Origin: Chara braunii
Taxonomy: Eukaryota; Streptophyta; Charophyceae; Charales; Characeae
Direction: 5' to 3'
Assembly (NCBI GenBank): GCA_003427395.1
Contig: BFEA01000743.1
Location: 387,167 to 448,380 of the forward strand
Length of the DNA: 61,214 nucleotides
Part shown: in pieces, positions 36,671 through 46,657 of the stretch
Layout: each line of letters starts with the position of its first letter
How positions within the stretch are numbered: the stretch's first letter is position 1
The notes under the pieces: generated by a model
Told to the model about the DNA's origin: nothing
Databases searched by the model: none
The model's input: only the letters and a program-made list of their open reading frames with translations
Made by a program: the position numbers and the translations under genes

Positions 36671-37080
36671 AATCCCACGCGCACTTCAGGTCCCAAGGGC
36701 TGACTCCGCTGTGCTCCACAGGTGCGGACTAACCCAACGCCTCATGGCCCTGTGCCACGGGCAGAACCGCAGCAGCGATGGGGCAAAAACGCGAAACTCC
36801 CGAGTAACCGTCGGGGGTCGGTCTATCCTCCACGTCAGCCCGTGACGTGGCCTAGATCAGTGCCTCCAGGCCCTGGGCGTGCGCTGGAATCGCCAGTTGG
36901 AAGATCACCACCTCCTGCCATCGCCCCGATATCGCGCTCTAGCTTAGAACTCTGCCATGGTTGATGCCGGGGCGCAGCGCTCCCGGTAGCGCTTCGCCCC
37001 CCCCGCCCTGGCGCACCCCCACTCCTTCAGCACTCGAAGGCGGTTGAGAGCTAGATTTAGGTATTTAGAGATCAGCATAA
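36671..37080. other. GC-rich spacer
   Basis: GC-rich sequence with C-runs near 37000. It lies upstream of the gag-like ORFs and could include a retroelement 5' region, but I found no LTR boundaries or primer-binding site. I see no gene. Confidence 0.35.
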
Positions 37081-37210
37081 CCGGTTCTGACATTAGGTCC
37101 GGGCTGCCGGTTCCGACATTAGGTCCGGGCTGCCGGTTCCGAGATTAGGTCCAGGCTGCCGCTTCCGACATTAGGTCCGGGCTGCCAGTTCTGAAATTAG
37201 GTCCGGGCTG
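37081..37210 (+). repeat. 26-bp minisatellite, five copies
   Basis: Five tandem copies of ccggttc[tc]gacattaggt plus ccgggctg, each exactly 26 bp with one to four substitutions. They sit about 200 bp upstream of the gag-like ORFs, and a tataaac stretch follows at about 37244. Tandem repeats are common in retroelement leaders, but no LTR was recognised. Confidence 0.9.
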
Positions 37211-37393
37211 CTTGTTCGTGTGATAAGGACAGTAGACTCCCGATATAAACTCAAGCTCAGAAAGGGAATAAAGTATATGGAGTCTGACACGATGGGTCCA
37301 TATTCGGATGAGGAACAACAGACTACCGTGTACTGAGCATCACAAGATCATGCTCTGTGAGACCTTAAGGAGCGTATCCCACAGAATGCTCCA

Positions 37394-37684
37394 TTGAGAT
37401 GTGTAGAGCAACCCGACGACGGGGAGCCCGAGGTAATGGGTTGTCCGGTCGTCGCAGAGCCAAACAGGGCCGCTGCGGTGGTACGGATGAAGAGCAGGAC
37501 CGAACCTCCGAGTTTCCGCCGAGAGTCGACCGCTCGACGCTCACCTACGTACGAACGAAGAGAGCTAGAGGAAACCAAGGCAGGGATGACTAGGGGGACC
37601 AGTACATCCGGGAGCAGCTTTGGAGAGACAACCAGAGAGGGTCACACCACCCAGGCGGATCTACGACCCACAGATGAGCGATGA
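37394..37684 (+). CDS. Hypothetical ORF upstream of gag-like ORF
   Basis: A 96-codon open frame, rich in Arg, Glu and Thr, whose TGA overlaps the ATG of the next ORF (ATGA at 37681-37684). I do not recognise a domain. It may be the N-terminal part of the same decayed gag, separated by a frameshift, rather than an independent gene. Composition is like the following ORF. Confidence 0.3.
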   Translation: MRCVEQPDDGEPEVMGCPVVAEPNRAAAVVRMKSRTEPPSFRRESTARRSPTYERRELEETKAGMTRGTSTSGSSFGETTREGHTTQADLRPTDER

Positions 37685-38439
37685 AATCTGAGGCCAACAA
37701 CTATAAGGACCTAGTTTGGAGAGGAATGCAGCGTCGAGACTTCTCCCTCTATCGTGAGTACGATGCGGAGAGGTGTCCAGACTTTAACGATCAGCCTTGG
37801 GCGGAGCATCGATATTTAATGGACAGAGACAGACCGCAACGACCGAGGGACAGAGAGACGGTGATAGACGAGGTGAGGGAGATAAGAGAGATGATGAAAG
37901 GATTGGCCAGGCAAATGACCAATATCGAGACGAAGACAGGGGCCACTTCTTACCGAGACAAACCAGGGTCCCCCTACTCATTGCGATGGGACCGGAGAAA
38001 CACCGACCCTTGGAGGAGCATGGAGGATAGAAACCCTCGCACACTCATAGAATATCGCGCGAGAGAAAGAGACGACGATGCCTGGCGACGTAGGGATGAG
38101 GAGATTGACAGAGATCGCCGAGGTGACAGGTGTCGCGGACTGGACACCCTTAGCCGATGGGGTAGGCTGGAACAATATCCGTGCAGTCCCAGATACGGAG
38201 GAAACATGGAAGGATACCGGAGCTCAGACGATTTCAACCTGAGGGACAGAGACGACTCTCGTGGCAGATGGGAATCGGACAAAGACCGCCGTGATGGATA
38301 TCGTGGCGGTTACGAGGGGACAGCGCGAGGTGGAGGTCGTCGAGAATATTCGTGCGGGCAGTATGGCCAAGGAGGGTATCCTGCTTCGCCCGGATATCCG
38401 AAGTCTCCAAACTATCTCAAATCTCTTAGAGATGTTTAA
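37681..38439 (+). CDS. gag: Gag-like ORF ending in a YPKSP tract, partial
   Basis: A 252-codon frame encodes a hydrophilic, Arg/Asp-rich protein. A probable coiled-coil segment (VREIREMMKGLARQM) lies near residues 64-78. A long RD/RE-rich middle follows, and the end is Gly/Tyr-rich (GYRGGYEG, then GYPASPGYPKSPNYLKS). I infer it is the region of a Ty3/gypsy-like Gag just before the zinc knuckle; the resemblance to Chara braunii Gag-like proteins is from memory. There is no zinc knuckle: the frame stops at 38437-38439 where the satellite leader begins. It is probably a decayed fragment. Confidence 0.55.
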   Translation: MKSEANNYKDLVWRGMQRRDFSLYREYDAERCPDFNDQPWAEHRYLMDRDRPQRPRDRETVIDEVREIREMMKGLARQMTNIETKTGATSYRDKPGSPYSLRWDRRNTDPWRSMEDRNPRTLIEYRARERDDDAWRRRDEEIDRDRRGDRCRGLDTLSRWGRLEQYPCSPRYGGNMEGYRSSDDFNLRDRDDSRGRWESDKDRRDGYRGGYEGTARGGGRREYSCGQYGQGGYPASPGYPKSPNYLKSLRDV

Positions 38440-38546
38440 TCGAGGTTATATATTTCACCGAATCTATATCGAAAATAGTCTTATATATGGTATACCGAAG
38501 GCAAACTCACCAATTTCATCAAAATACACTTCGGTGTTTGACTTAG
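38429..38546 (+). other. Leader of the 38.5-kb satellite array, homologous to 17327-17442
   Basis: The leader shares tatttcac[ct]gaatctata, cttatatatggtata and a degenerate first satellite-like unit with the leader of the family 2 array. It joins the gag-like ORF directly to the array. Confidence 0.65.
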
Positions 38547-39966
38547 TCAATTTTTTATCATGTAGTACATCATATCCCGAAGTGCTTTCGGTATTCCGGT
38601 ACCGAAAACGCACTTCGGGATTTCGGTGTTTAATACAGCATATCCTGGAGTGCTTTCGGTGTTTCCGTACCGAAAACGCACTTCGGGATTTCGGTGTTTT
38701 TAACGTCGTCCAATTTCTTTATCAACTACATCATATCCCGAAGTGATTTCGGTGTTTCGGTACCGAAAACACACTTCGGGATTTCAATATTTAACTTAGT
38801 CGTTTTTTCTATTATCTACTACATCATGTCCCGAAGTGTTTTCGGTGTTTCAGTACCGAAAACGCACTTCGGGATTTCGGTGTTTAATACATCATATCCC
38901 ATAGTGCTTTCGGTGTTTCGGTATCGAAAACGCACTTCGGGATTTCGGTGTTTAACTTAGTCGATTTTCTTTATCAACTAAATCATATGCCGAAGTGTTT
39001 TCGGTGTTTCGTTACCGAAAACGCACTTCGGGATTTCGGTGTTTAACTTAGCCGATTTTTTATTATCTACTATATCATGTCCCGAAGTGCTTCCGGTGTT
39101 TCAGTACCAGAAACGCACTTCGGGATTTCCGTGTTTAATTCATCATATCCCAAAGTGGTTTCGGTGCTTCGGTACCAAGAACACACTTCAGGATTTCTGT
39201 GTTTAACTTAGTCGATTTTCTATTATCTACTACATCATGTCCCGAAGTGCTTTCGGTGTTTTGGTACCGAGAACGCACTTCGGGATTGCGGTGTTTAACT
39301 TAGTCGATTTTGTTTGTCAACTACATCATGTCCCGAAGTGCTTTTGGTGTTTCGGTACCAAAAATGCACTTCAGGTTTTCGATGTTTAATACATCATACC
39401 CGGTAGTGCTTGTAGTGTTTCGGTACCGAAATTGCACTTCGGGATTTCGGTGTTTAACTTAGTCGCTTTTCTTTATCAACTACATAATATCCCGAAGTGC
39501 TTTCGTTGTTTTGGTACGGAAAACGCACTTCGGGATTTTGGTGTTTAACTTAGTCGATTTTATATTACTACATCGTGTGCCAAAGTGTTTTCGGTGTTTC
39601 GGTACCGAAAACGCACTTCGGGATTTCGGTGTTTAATACATCATATCCCGGAGTGGATTTGGTGGTTCAGTACTGAGAATGCACTTCGGGATTTCGGTGT
39701 TTAACTGAGTCGTTTTTCTATTATCCAGTACATCATGTCCCGAAGTGGTTTCGGTGTTTCGATACCGAAAACACACTTTGGGATTTCGGTGTTTAATACA
39801 TCATATCCAGTAGTGCTTTCGGTGTTTCGGTACGGAAAACACACTTCGGGATTTCGGTGTTTAACTTAGTCGATTTTCTTTATCAACTACATCATATCCC
39901 GAAGTGGTTTCGGTGTTTCGGTACCGAAAATGCACTTCGGGATTTCGATGTTCAACTTTGTTGATA
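38547..39966 (-). repeat. Satellite family 1 array, inverted orientation
   Basis: About 1.4 kb of units such as tcccgaagtgctttcggtgt, ttcggtaccgaaaacgcact, tcgggatttcggtgttta. These are the reverse complement of the family 1 core at 1.7 and 51 kb. Units alternate between about 68 bp (linker taatacatcat) and about 92 bp (linker acttagtcgatttt...tacatcat). Relative to the gag coding strand this array runs opposite to the arrays that precede the zinc knuckle. Confidence 0.93.
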
Positions 39967-39972
39967 TATATT

Positions 39973-40086
39973 GGGTTACCAGCCCGTATGTATGGAGGCC
40001 CCCGGGTCAACCTCCGTACGTACGGGCGTTCGGGATCCGGTTCGGGGTTCGAACCTGGAGAGGTTCGGCCCCTGCCAAAAAATATT
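39973..40086 (+). repeat. GC-rich hairpin element with B-box and A-rich tail (element 3)
   Basis: Beginning gggttacc exactly at the end of the satellite array, it has 16-base arms at 39983-39998 and 40011-40026 that pair fully if two G-U pairs are allowed. A ggggttcgaacctgg motif, a perfect pol III B-box core, follows at 40045-40059. The element ends in an A-rich stretch near 40077. It may be a SINE derived from a tRNA-like or other pol III RNA. Confidence 0.55.
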
Positions 40087-40607
40087 TCGATGCCTAAAAA
40101 TATAAATATATATATATATATATTTTTTTTTTGAGTTCTCTATGATGTGAGGTACATGCCTATAAAGTTTAGATTCATTTTGCTGAGCCAAAAAAAAAAT
40201 GAAAATTTCTCAAAAATGGCATTGTCAAAACGTGCTCGCCGACTCATTTTTTTCCTTTTTACTTTCTGTTTTCACTTTATTTCGCCGCCTAAAAAATTGT
40301 ACTATTTTTTTAACTTTTTTCGTGAGTTTTGTATTATGTGGATTACAAATATGTAAATTTTCTGGGCATTTTTCTATTCCCCAGAAAAATAAAAAATCGT
40401 CAAAGATAGCGGTGTTGGAAACATGCTCGCGAACTCACTAGTTTCGATTCTCTTTTTATTTTTTTTTATTTTTAGTATTCGTATTTACGTTTTTTATTTT
40501 TATTTCCGATCTGGCAATGAATTTGGATGTAATGCTAAGACAAATGTTGCTTATTTTGTTTTTCTTCATAGTATAATTGTTTTGCTTTTTTATTATTATT
40601 ATTTTTT
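40087..40607. other. AT-rich body between two hairpin elements
   Basis: The body contains a TA microsatellite (about 40105-40123) and two diverged copies of a segment with acgtgctcgccgactca (near 40230) and acatgctcgcgaactca (near 40421), each with A-rich and T-rich flanks. I see no gene. Confidence 0.5.
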
Positions 40608-40694
40608 TTTGTCCGCGTTCAGCTCGAACGACCTAACACATCCCAATGGTTCCTCTACGTTCGGGCGTTCGGCCCGTCTCGAACGCAGGTTACC
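40608..40694 (-). repeat. GC-rich hairpin element, inverted (element 4)
   Basis: On the minus strand the order is ggtaacctgcgttcgagac, gggccgaacgcccgaacg, later gtcgttcgagctgaac (B-box-like), ending in an A-run. It faces element 3 in inverted orientation about 720 bp away, mirroring the element 1/element 2 pair at 34.3-34.6 kb. Confidence 0.45.
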
Positions 40695-40712
40695 ATATAT
40701 ATATATATATAC

Positions 40713-40748
<36 letters not shown>
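40694..40748. repeat. (TA)n and (TTAG)n microsatellites
   Basis: A TA tract is followed directly by about seven TTAG units. TTAG is not the plant-type TTTAGGG telomere repeat, so this is an ordinary microsatellite. Confidence 0.9.
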
Positions 40749-40957
40749 CACGACGTATACGTACACGGGCTCCGCGAATGTGCATAAGCGTATGCACGAG
40801 CGAGCATACGTGTCGCGTACGTGTTTGCTCGTATCCAATATTGAGGCCTGTGTACGTGGTCATACCTTGCCAGTTTGGTGGCTAGTCTTGGCCCATAGGC
40901 TAATAGGGTGGGCCGGGGGGGAAAGAGGGGGAGAGTCCAAAGTGTGGTCGGGGGCAA

Positions 40958-41038
40958 TGTGTGTTTTTGTGTGTGTGTGTGTATGTGTGTGCGTGTGTGT
41001 GTATGTATGTGTGTGTGTGTGTGTGAGAGAGAGAGAGC
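40958..41038. repeat. (TG)n / (GA)n microsatellite
   Basis: TG units with TATG interruptions end in a short GA run. ORFs across it are composition artefacts. Confidence 0.9.
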
Positions 41039-41165
41039 CTTCAAAGAGGACGTCGTTATATTCTCCACCGCACTGCCATCTTCCACCTTGTCCGCACCGT
41101 CGTCCTCCTCTTCCCCCAGGGTCTTCTGATTGTCCTCCTCCACTTCCACATCAACTTTTTTTTTT

Positions 41166-41330
41166 TTTTTTCACTGAAGGAAGATGATAATGGGGAGGAG
41201 GAAGAAGTCGACGATAGGGAGGAGAAGGAGGAGGAAGAGGACAACGGGGAGGAAGAGGAGGAAGACGACATGACAAAGGGGGAAAGGAGGAAAAAAAACA
41301 GTTCAACAAAAGTAAGAAGACGACGATGTG
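41166..41330 (+). repeat. Polypurine (GGA/GAAG) tract
   Basis: Almost uninterrupted purines (gaggagaaggaggaggaaga type) follow a T-run. The bias can support triplex-like structure. No gene is evident. Confidence 0.8.
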
Positions 41331-41380
41331 GAGGACAAAATAATTTTTTTGTCTTTTAACTTTTAATATTCATACCTTCT

Positions 41381-41382
<2 letters not shown>

Positions 41383-41431
<49 letters not shown>
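41383..41431. repeat. (GA)n microsatellite
   Basis: A pure GA tract of about 24 units. Confidence 0.97.
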
Positions 41432-41435
<4 letters not shown>

Positions 41436-41555
41436 ACAGAAGCAAGAGACAGAGCATCCTTGAGCAACGTTAAAAGTGGAATTACAAAACAAAATACACA
41501 GTAAAGGATTTAACATTCACAAAAAAATTCTTCATATAGAAATGATGATTTTTGA

Positions 41556-41830
41556 CCCGGCAAAAATATAATAATTTTGTGACCATGTGATTATCTATAG
41601 TACAATTGTACTTAGTGACTATGAAGTTACGAACAACCGCGTCTCTCTCTCTCTCTTTGTGTATGTCCGTCTCCCTCTCTCTCTCTCTCTCTCTGTATGT
41701 ATGTCTCTCTCTCTTTCTCTTTCGCTCTCTCTCTATATATATATGTACAACAAAAATATAATAGTTTTGTGATCATGTAAACACCTATATTACACTTGAA
41801 CTTAGTGACTATGAAGTTAGGAACAATTGC

Positions 41831-41876
<46 letters not shown>
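41556..41876 (+). repeat. Tandem duplication of a ~190-bp unit with CT tract
   Basis: The run aaaaatataataattttgtga...cttagtgactatgaagttacgaacaa...gcgtctctctct at about 41564-41735 is repeated from about 41754. The second copy ends in a longer pure CT tract (41832-41876). The CT tract of the first copy contains TATG interruptions. Confidence 0.8.
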
Positions 41877-41879
<3 letters not shown>

Positions 41880-42275
41880 CTGAGACTGTACTTGATTTCC
41901 TGTATAAGTTGTATGACAATAAATAAATAAAAACGACAAAAGTCGTAGTATTACATCTCAGGTAGTCAACAATAGTCGTGCACTGCAAATCGTCCATGAG
42001 CCCAGAAATTCTCAAGAATTTTCTATTAACAGCGAATCAGTGAAACCTTCCAAACATACAGATAACAAGAGAAAGCAAAAACAAGAAATGCAAATTAGTT
42101 GGCAAAAAATATGAAAACAAAAAATGACAAACATACATTTATCTTCCCTTACACACAACTCCTCTTTCACTTCAAGTATTTGGTTTTTCATTTGCAATAT
42201 AATGTGACGTTATCCTATGTCATCACTCCCGTTTTCCCGTAGCTGTAGGCGTGTATGTCGACTTGCTGCTTTATG

Positions 42276-42387
42276 GGCTCTCTACTCGTGCATCTGCCTT
42301 CTAAGCTCCCTACTTGTGCATCTGCCTTCTCGGCTCTCTGCCCGTGCATCTGCCTTCTGGGCTCCCTGCCTGTGCATCTCCCCTCCA
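42276..42387 (+). repeat. 28-bp minisatellite, four copies
   Basis: Four tandem copies of ggctc[tc]ctgcccgtgcat plus ctgccttct, each 28 bp (42276, 42304, 42332, 42360). Internal differences are mostly C/T transitions. Confidence 0.9.
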
Positions 42388-43423
42388 CATGGGGAGATAA
42401 AACAACCTTTTTCTCATTTTTTTTATCTCTTTATTTATCTAACCAAAGAATTATTCTTTATTAACTTTAACATTAAAATATCAAGGACGAACACTTGAAC
42501 CATATAAAATTTTATATGTGTAGAATGTAGAGTGATTGGTAAATTACTTAGAAAAAATAGAGTATTATAAATAAAGCAATACATCTTTATATTTATGTTG
42601 TAGGCAGGTACTTATTCTGATATTAAATTCAACTCTAATCTTTATAATATATTCATAAAAAAAAAAAAGGAAATTGCGGCTGTGGTATACTTTTAGTTTG
42701 AAATAAGCAACGAAATGTGCAAGTTTAGCGGGAGTTTAAAACTGCCCTAGTCATTACCCGCAATCGACCTTGGCAGATTTAGGGTAGATTTTTTTGCTCA
42801 ATTTCGAGAACTGCTAAAGTTGCCCATTCTGAACGTTGGGTGTGATTCCAACGCACTTCCCCCCTCCCTCCCCCCCCCCAAAAAAAAAAAACGAGAAAGA
42901 AAATGGAAAACATATGCTTTGTTTCTTAGGCTCGGCTAAATTCAAATTTAGCCTCGTACATTGAGCATCTGGTGTACAAATGGTTTAAAACAAAATATTC
43001 ACCAATTTGAGTTGTATGATGAACAACTTCTTACTAAGTTTTTAGGACACCGTTCGGCGAAATGAAAATTGAAAAGTGTAAATCATACATACCATTTGGA
43101 AAAATGTCGAAACAACAACTCGGAACAAAGACTTTCTGTGAAACAAAACCTGCCGATGAAAAGTAAAGAGATGAGGAAAAATGAATAGTTAGAAATCAAA
43201 ACAAGATGAATAGCAAAATGAAGTAATCAATGATAACATAAAGTTTATCTGAAACAGTAGACTTGAAGGGTGTGTGGGGCATAAAATATGAATCACAGGA
43301 CCCTTGACTATGGAAGAAAGAAATACACAACAGACTGGCAAGGACTCAGTGAATAACAGACTGTGAGAAAGAAAAGCAAAAGCAGCCAATTGTTCCCAGT
43401 GCTAACCCATTGAGAAAGTGTAA
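42388..43423. other. AT-rich spacer without recognised features
   Basis: This holds homopolymer patches, notably a C-rich then A-rich run at about 42860-42891. No open frame with a recognisable domain, and no repeat shared with the rest of the window that I can see. Confidence 0.5.
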
Positions 43424-43425
43424 TA

Positions 43426-43512
<87 letters not shown>
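43424..43512. repeat. (CT)n microsatellite
   Basis: A nearly pure CT tract with a few TTT interruptions. A shorter CT run lies at about 43650-43671. Confidence 0.95.
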
Positions 43513-45883
43513 CACGGATGATGGTGTGGAAGGAGTAGTAGGAAGAGGAGAATAAGTCATGTCGTCCAAAAGTAGTCCCCCTGCCAATAGTTCGACCAAT
43601 GTGTTTCTCCAAAGCGTCGAGTCTGGTCCTGGGGGCACTGCCCCACATAGCCTCTCTCTCTCTCTCTCTCTTGCGGAAGCAGAGTAAGGAAATAAGAGTG
43701 GTGGATATGGAGGGCGGAGGCAGGAAGAAGAAGAAGCAGCAATCCCTCCCATGTCTCACCTGCATGAATGTTGATGCCACGACTGACTAGCTGACGTGTG
43801 GTCTCTGTGTTGCAAGTCGCTGGAGGGTGAACCAGCTATGGCGCCCAGGTAAGTCCGCCGAACCTCGCGGCTATGGCCGCCGCTCTCCACTTCCCTCCGC
43901 TCTCACTCCTACTGTCCACCTATACTCCACTACAGCGCTCAAGGTCCTGAGACTACTCAAGTAGAGTGACACCCATAAATTGACAATTACTATGTACCCT
44001 AGTCCGGAGGGCTGGGCCATCTGTATACCGCTGGGCCTGGTTGGGCAGCACTCGGCCTTTGATCAGGACTGTCGGATCTAAGTATCTGATCGACAACCTT
44101 GCTCGAAGGCCCAAGTCCCAGACCATTGGCTTGGCCTCAAAACGTCCTGCCTGAGTCCCTACCAAACGTCCAGGTGATCATGCTAATGCAGCAGGAACTG
44201 CTCCACTACGGACGAACACGAATCTGGGAGGAGCGGTTAACCGACCCCTAATTTTTCACCTTACACCTTTTAAGCTAGACTTGTCATCAGTTCATAGAGT
44301 GGACATCAAGTAAACCACAAAAATAAAAAAATAAAAAAAAATCAAAGGGGCCTTAAACCCGAAGGCAAAAATATATTTTCATGCTAAATTCGCCCTTTTT
44401 AGTTTTCAGGATTTTGCAAGATTTTCAGGGCTGGCCAAAACAGTCACCTCCAAGACCCCAACAAACACCAAACTTGGCATAGGCAGACCTCGACCAAAAA
44501 TAAAACAGGGAAAAAAAAAAAAAAAACTGCAAAAAAAACACTACCGTGGTCCTCAGGTCCGAACACACATAAGTCTGTTCGGACTCTGGGAAAAGTCCAA
44601 AATGACACTACCAAAACATACAAAAAAACACCAAAACAGTCATCTCCACGACCCAACAAACACCAAACTTAGTATACGTGACGATTGACTGCAGGGGGCA
44701 TCCTGAGTCCCTCGTTCTGAACGACGATTATAGCCAGACTTCCAGAGCTCGCCATAGTTGGGGGATCCTCTGAGCACTCACCCATGGGAGTGCCAGTAAT
44801 TGTCTGGGCTATCAGGAGGCTTTACATAGCTGTTTGTGGGTGGACTACTGCTGCGCTATTTTGTCAGAGATACCTGCGTAGAAGAAACAATGGCGCTGCA
44901 GCCATAGCTGCAGCCTTCTTTGTCAGAGATTTTTCATCGATACTGAGGACTTCACCGCTAGTTTTGTTCTTCATCTTAGTGGTTGGCGTTGCCTTAGAGA
45001 GACGGATTCTGTATAGCGCTACTAACTGGGTGGTAGACTTAGATTGGAGTGTGGTGTTCAGTGGTGGCGAGCCGCCTTCTCATCCTGCTGTTACTCACCT
45101 TTGACTGTTTGCCTAGCAGAAGTTGATCCCATGACTTTCGACATCTTTTTGTGGCAGAAGGTGGATCTAACTATTTCAAAATCTGTTTGGAATATTTCGT
45201 GTGTTTGTCAAACTCCGAGGGGGGGGGGGGTGCAGATTGTGGGGTAGGATAATCCGTGTGGGAACACTGTGTTCTCGTCCGGTGGTGGATATGAGTGCGA
45301 CCTGGAGTCCCTGCAGTCCCAGCAAACTTGTGGACCTGCAAGCACGAAGCAGGATGTGAGTGCGACCTGGAGTGTGTTTGATCTATCCCCTAGAAGCTAA
45401 GCTCCTTCCAGGTAAACGAGTCTGGCGCTATGTTCTATATTAATCTGCACAACAATACAATTCTCCTTGACCGCATGTCTGTGGTACTGACCAAGTATTT
45501 TGGAGTTTTGGTCATGCGATCAGTGATCTTGGCGGCTGTGTTGCCATGTTGGTTTGATATGGTGGTGCAACTTTCACTACTTTTTTTTTTTTTTTTACGG
45601 ATCGCGATTGATGTGTTGGATGCATTTCATCGCAGGGCAGCAATTGCATTTTTTAGTTTCTCCATCCTCCAACTCTCTCTTCCTGTGGTATTGTTGCTCA
45701 GGGTCTATGGATGTCACAAGATGTGTCAGAAACCAAATGTGTCAGATATGGCGCAGTGCATGGGTTCATTGGGTTGCTTTTCTTTTTCTTTGTTTTTTGC
45801 ACAGCGCATCTGGCTCACCTTTGCGGCTTCTTGTTTCCTTTTCTCTTTTCTCTCTTCCTGTTTGACTTTTTTTCTGTTTTTAA
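43513..45883. other. Unassigned spacer with a 196-bp direct repeat
   Basis: The word caaaacagtca[ct]ctcca plus gaccc...aacaaacaccaaactt occurs at about 44436 and again at about 44632. Near 45285 and 45357 gagtgcgacctggagt is also repeated. Open frames at 44784-45104 and 45430-45933 are hydrophobic or T-rich without recognisable domains. I see no gene. Confidence 0.45.
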
Positions 45884-45940
45884 TTTTTTTTTACAAATGT
45901 GTTAACCTACTGTTGAGGAGCTTCACCAGCTGAAAATCAG
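45884..45940 (-). repeat. 3' end of a poly(A)-tailed retroposon, copy 2 (inverted)
   Basis: On the minus strand this reads ctgattttcagctggtgaag, ctcctcaacagtaggtt, acacatttgt, then an A-run. It matches 35821-35868 closely, with the same terminal boundary. Confidence 0.65.
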
Positions 45941-46400
45941 ATCTAACTACCCTCCTTCCTAGCATTTCTCGTTTTCGCGTGACGGTGTGGTTTTTGTTTT
46001 TTCTTAACAAAACTTGGATCATTGGGTATCTATACAATGTTTCAAGCGGGGTACACTCTGACTGATAGAGCATTTTGAATGTATTGGCACTATTAGCAGC
46101 TCCAGATACATGCAGAATATACTTGCGGTGCAATTCTGCAGTGCGCCGTGCAGTGTTCGTGTACCATCCGCCATGCACAAATTAGCAATGCGCAATTTTT
46201 TTTCTGTTTTAAGGCGGTGTGTGTGTGTGTGTGTGTGTGTGAGTGTGAGTGAGAGAAAGAAAGAGAGCAAAGGGCCCCTTTCACACATATCGGAGGGCCC
46301 CTGAAGGTAATCTGAGGGGTCCTCACAACAAATTAGCATGGAACCCTCCGCCAAGCTTAGGCAAGCGTTGGGTATGCAATGGATCAGGAGCTGACCGGAT

Positions 46401-46480
46401 CCATTGTCTAGATTCGAATTCAGGTCTATGTTTCAGCAGTTATGGGTCGCTCACTTACCTAGGCCTTGTTGGTCGCTGCA
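46401..46480 (-). repeat. tRNA-derived SINE-like head, copy 2 (inverted)
   Basis: The minus strand reads ggcctaggtaagtgagcgac (A-box and D-arm-like), ccataactgctgaaacatag, then acctgaattcgaatctag (B-box-like). It aligns with 10205-10280 and 48361-48440. Confidence 0.5.
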
Positions 46481-46505
46481 TGTGATTCTCACGGCTTGGT
46501 TGCAC

Positions 46506-46599
46506 TACTCACCACATGTGCAAAATTAGAATGAATCTTTTGCTAGAACATGATATCATACACTGCCATATGTTTTGTCTTTTGTGCATGTGGTGAGTA
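46506..46599. repeat. 94-bp foldback with 19-bp terminal inverted repeats
   Basis: The left end tactcaccacatgtgcaaa and the right end tttgtgcatgtggtgagta are inverted repeats with two mismatches. The short interior is AT-rich. It could be a very small MITE. The LINE poly(A) tail lies about 25 bp further. Confidence 0.6.
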
Positions 46600-46624
46600 A
46601 AGGCCCTTAGGGCCACTGCGCGTA

Positions 46625-46625
46625 T

Positions 46626-46657
<32 letters not shown>

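Noticed and set aside
36452-36703. Asp-rich 83-codon ORF
   Set aside because: It is a translation of GATGAY trinucleotide repeats.
38547-39966. CRISPR-like alternation of conserved and variable segments
   Set aside because: The 'spacers' are recurring linker types, not unique sequences. The unit is a eukaryotic-type satellite and no cas-like gene is present.
40724-40748. (TTAG)n as a telomere remnant
   Set aside because: Plant and green-algal telomeres are usually TTTAGGG-like. Seven TTAG units beside a TA tract fit an ordinary microsatellite.
40780-41187. 135-codon Val/Cys-rich ORF across a TG tract
   Set aside because: It is a translation of a dinucleotide repeat.
44784-45104. 106-codon ORF with two hydrophobic stretches
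   Set aside because: No recognisable family, no supporting context, and its length is within chance expectation for this composition.
45430-45933. 167-codon hydrophobic ORF as a membrane protein
   Set aside because: Hydrophobicity comes from T-rich and CT-rich sequence including T-runs. No conserved motif was seen and it runs into a retroposon 3' end.
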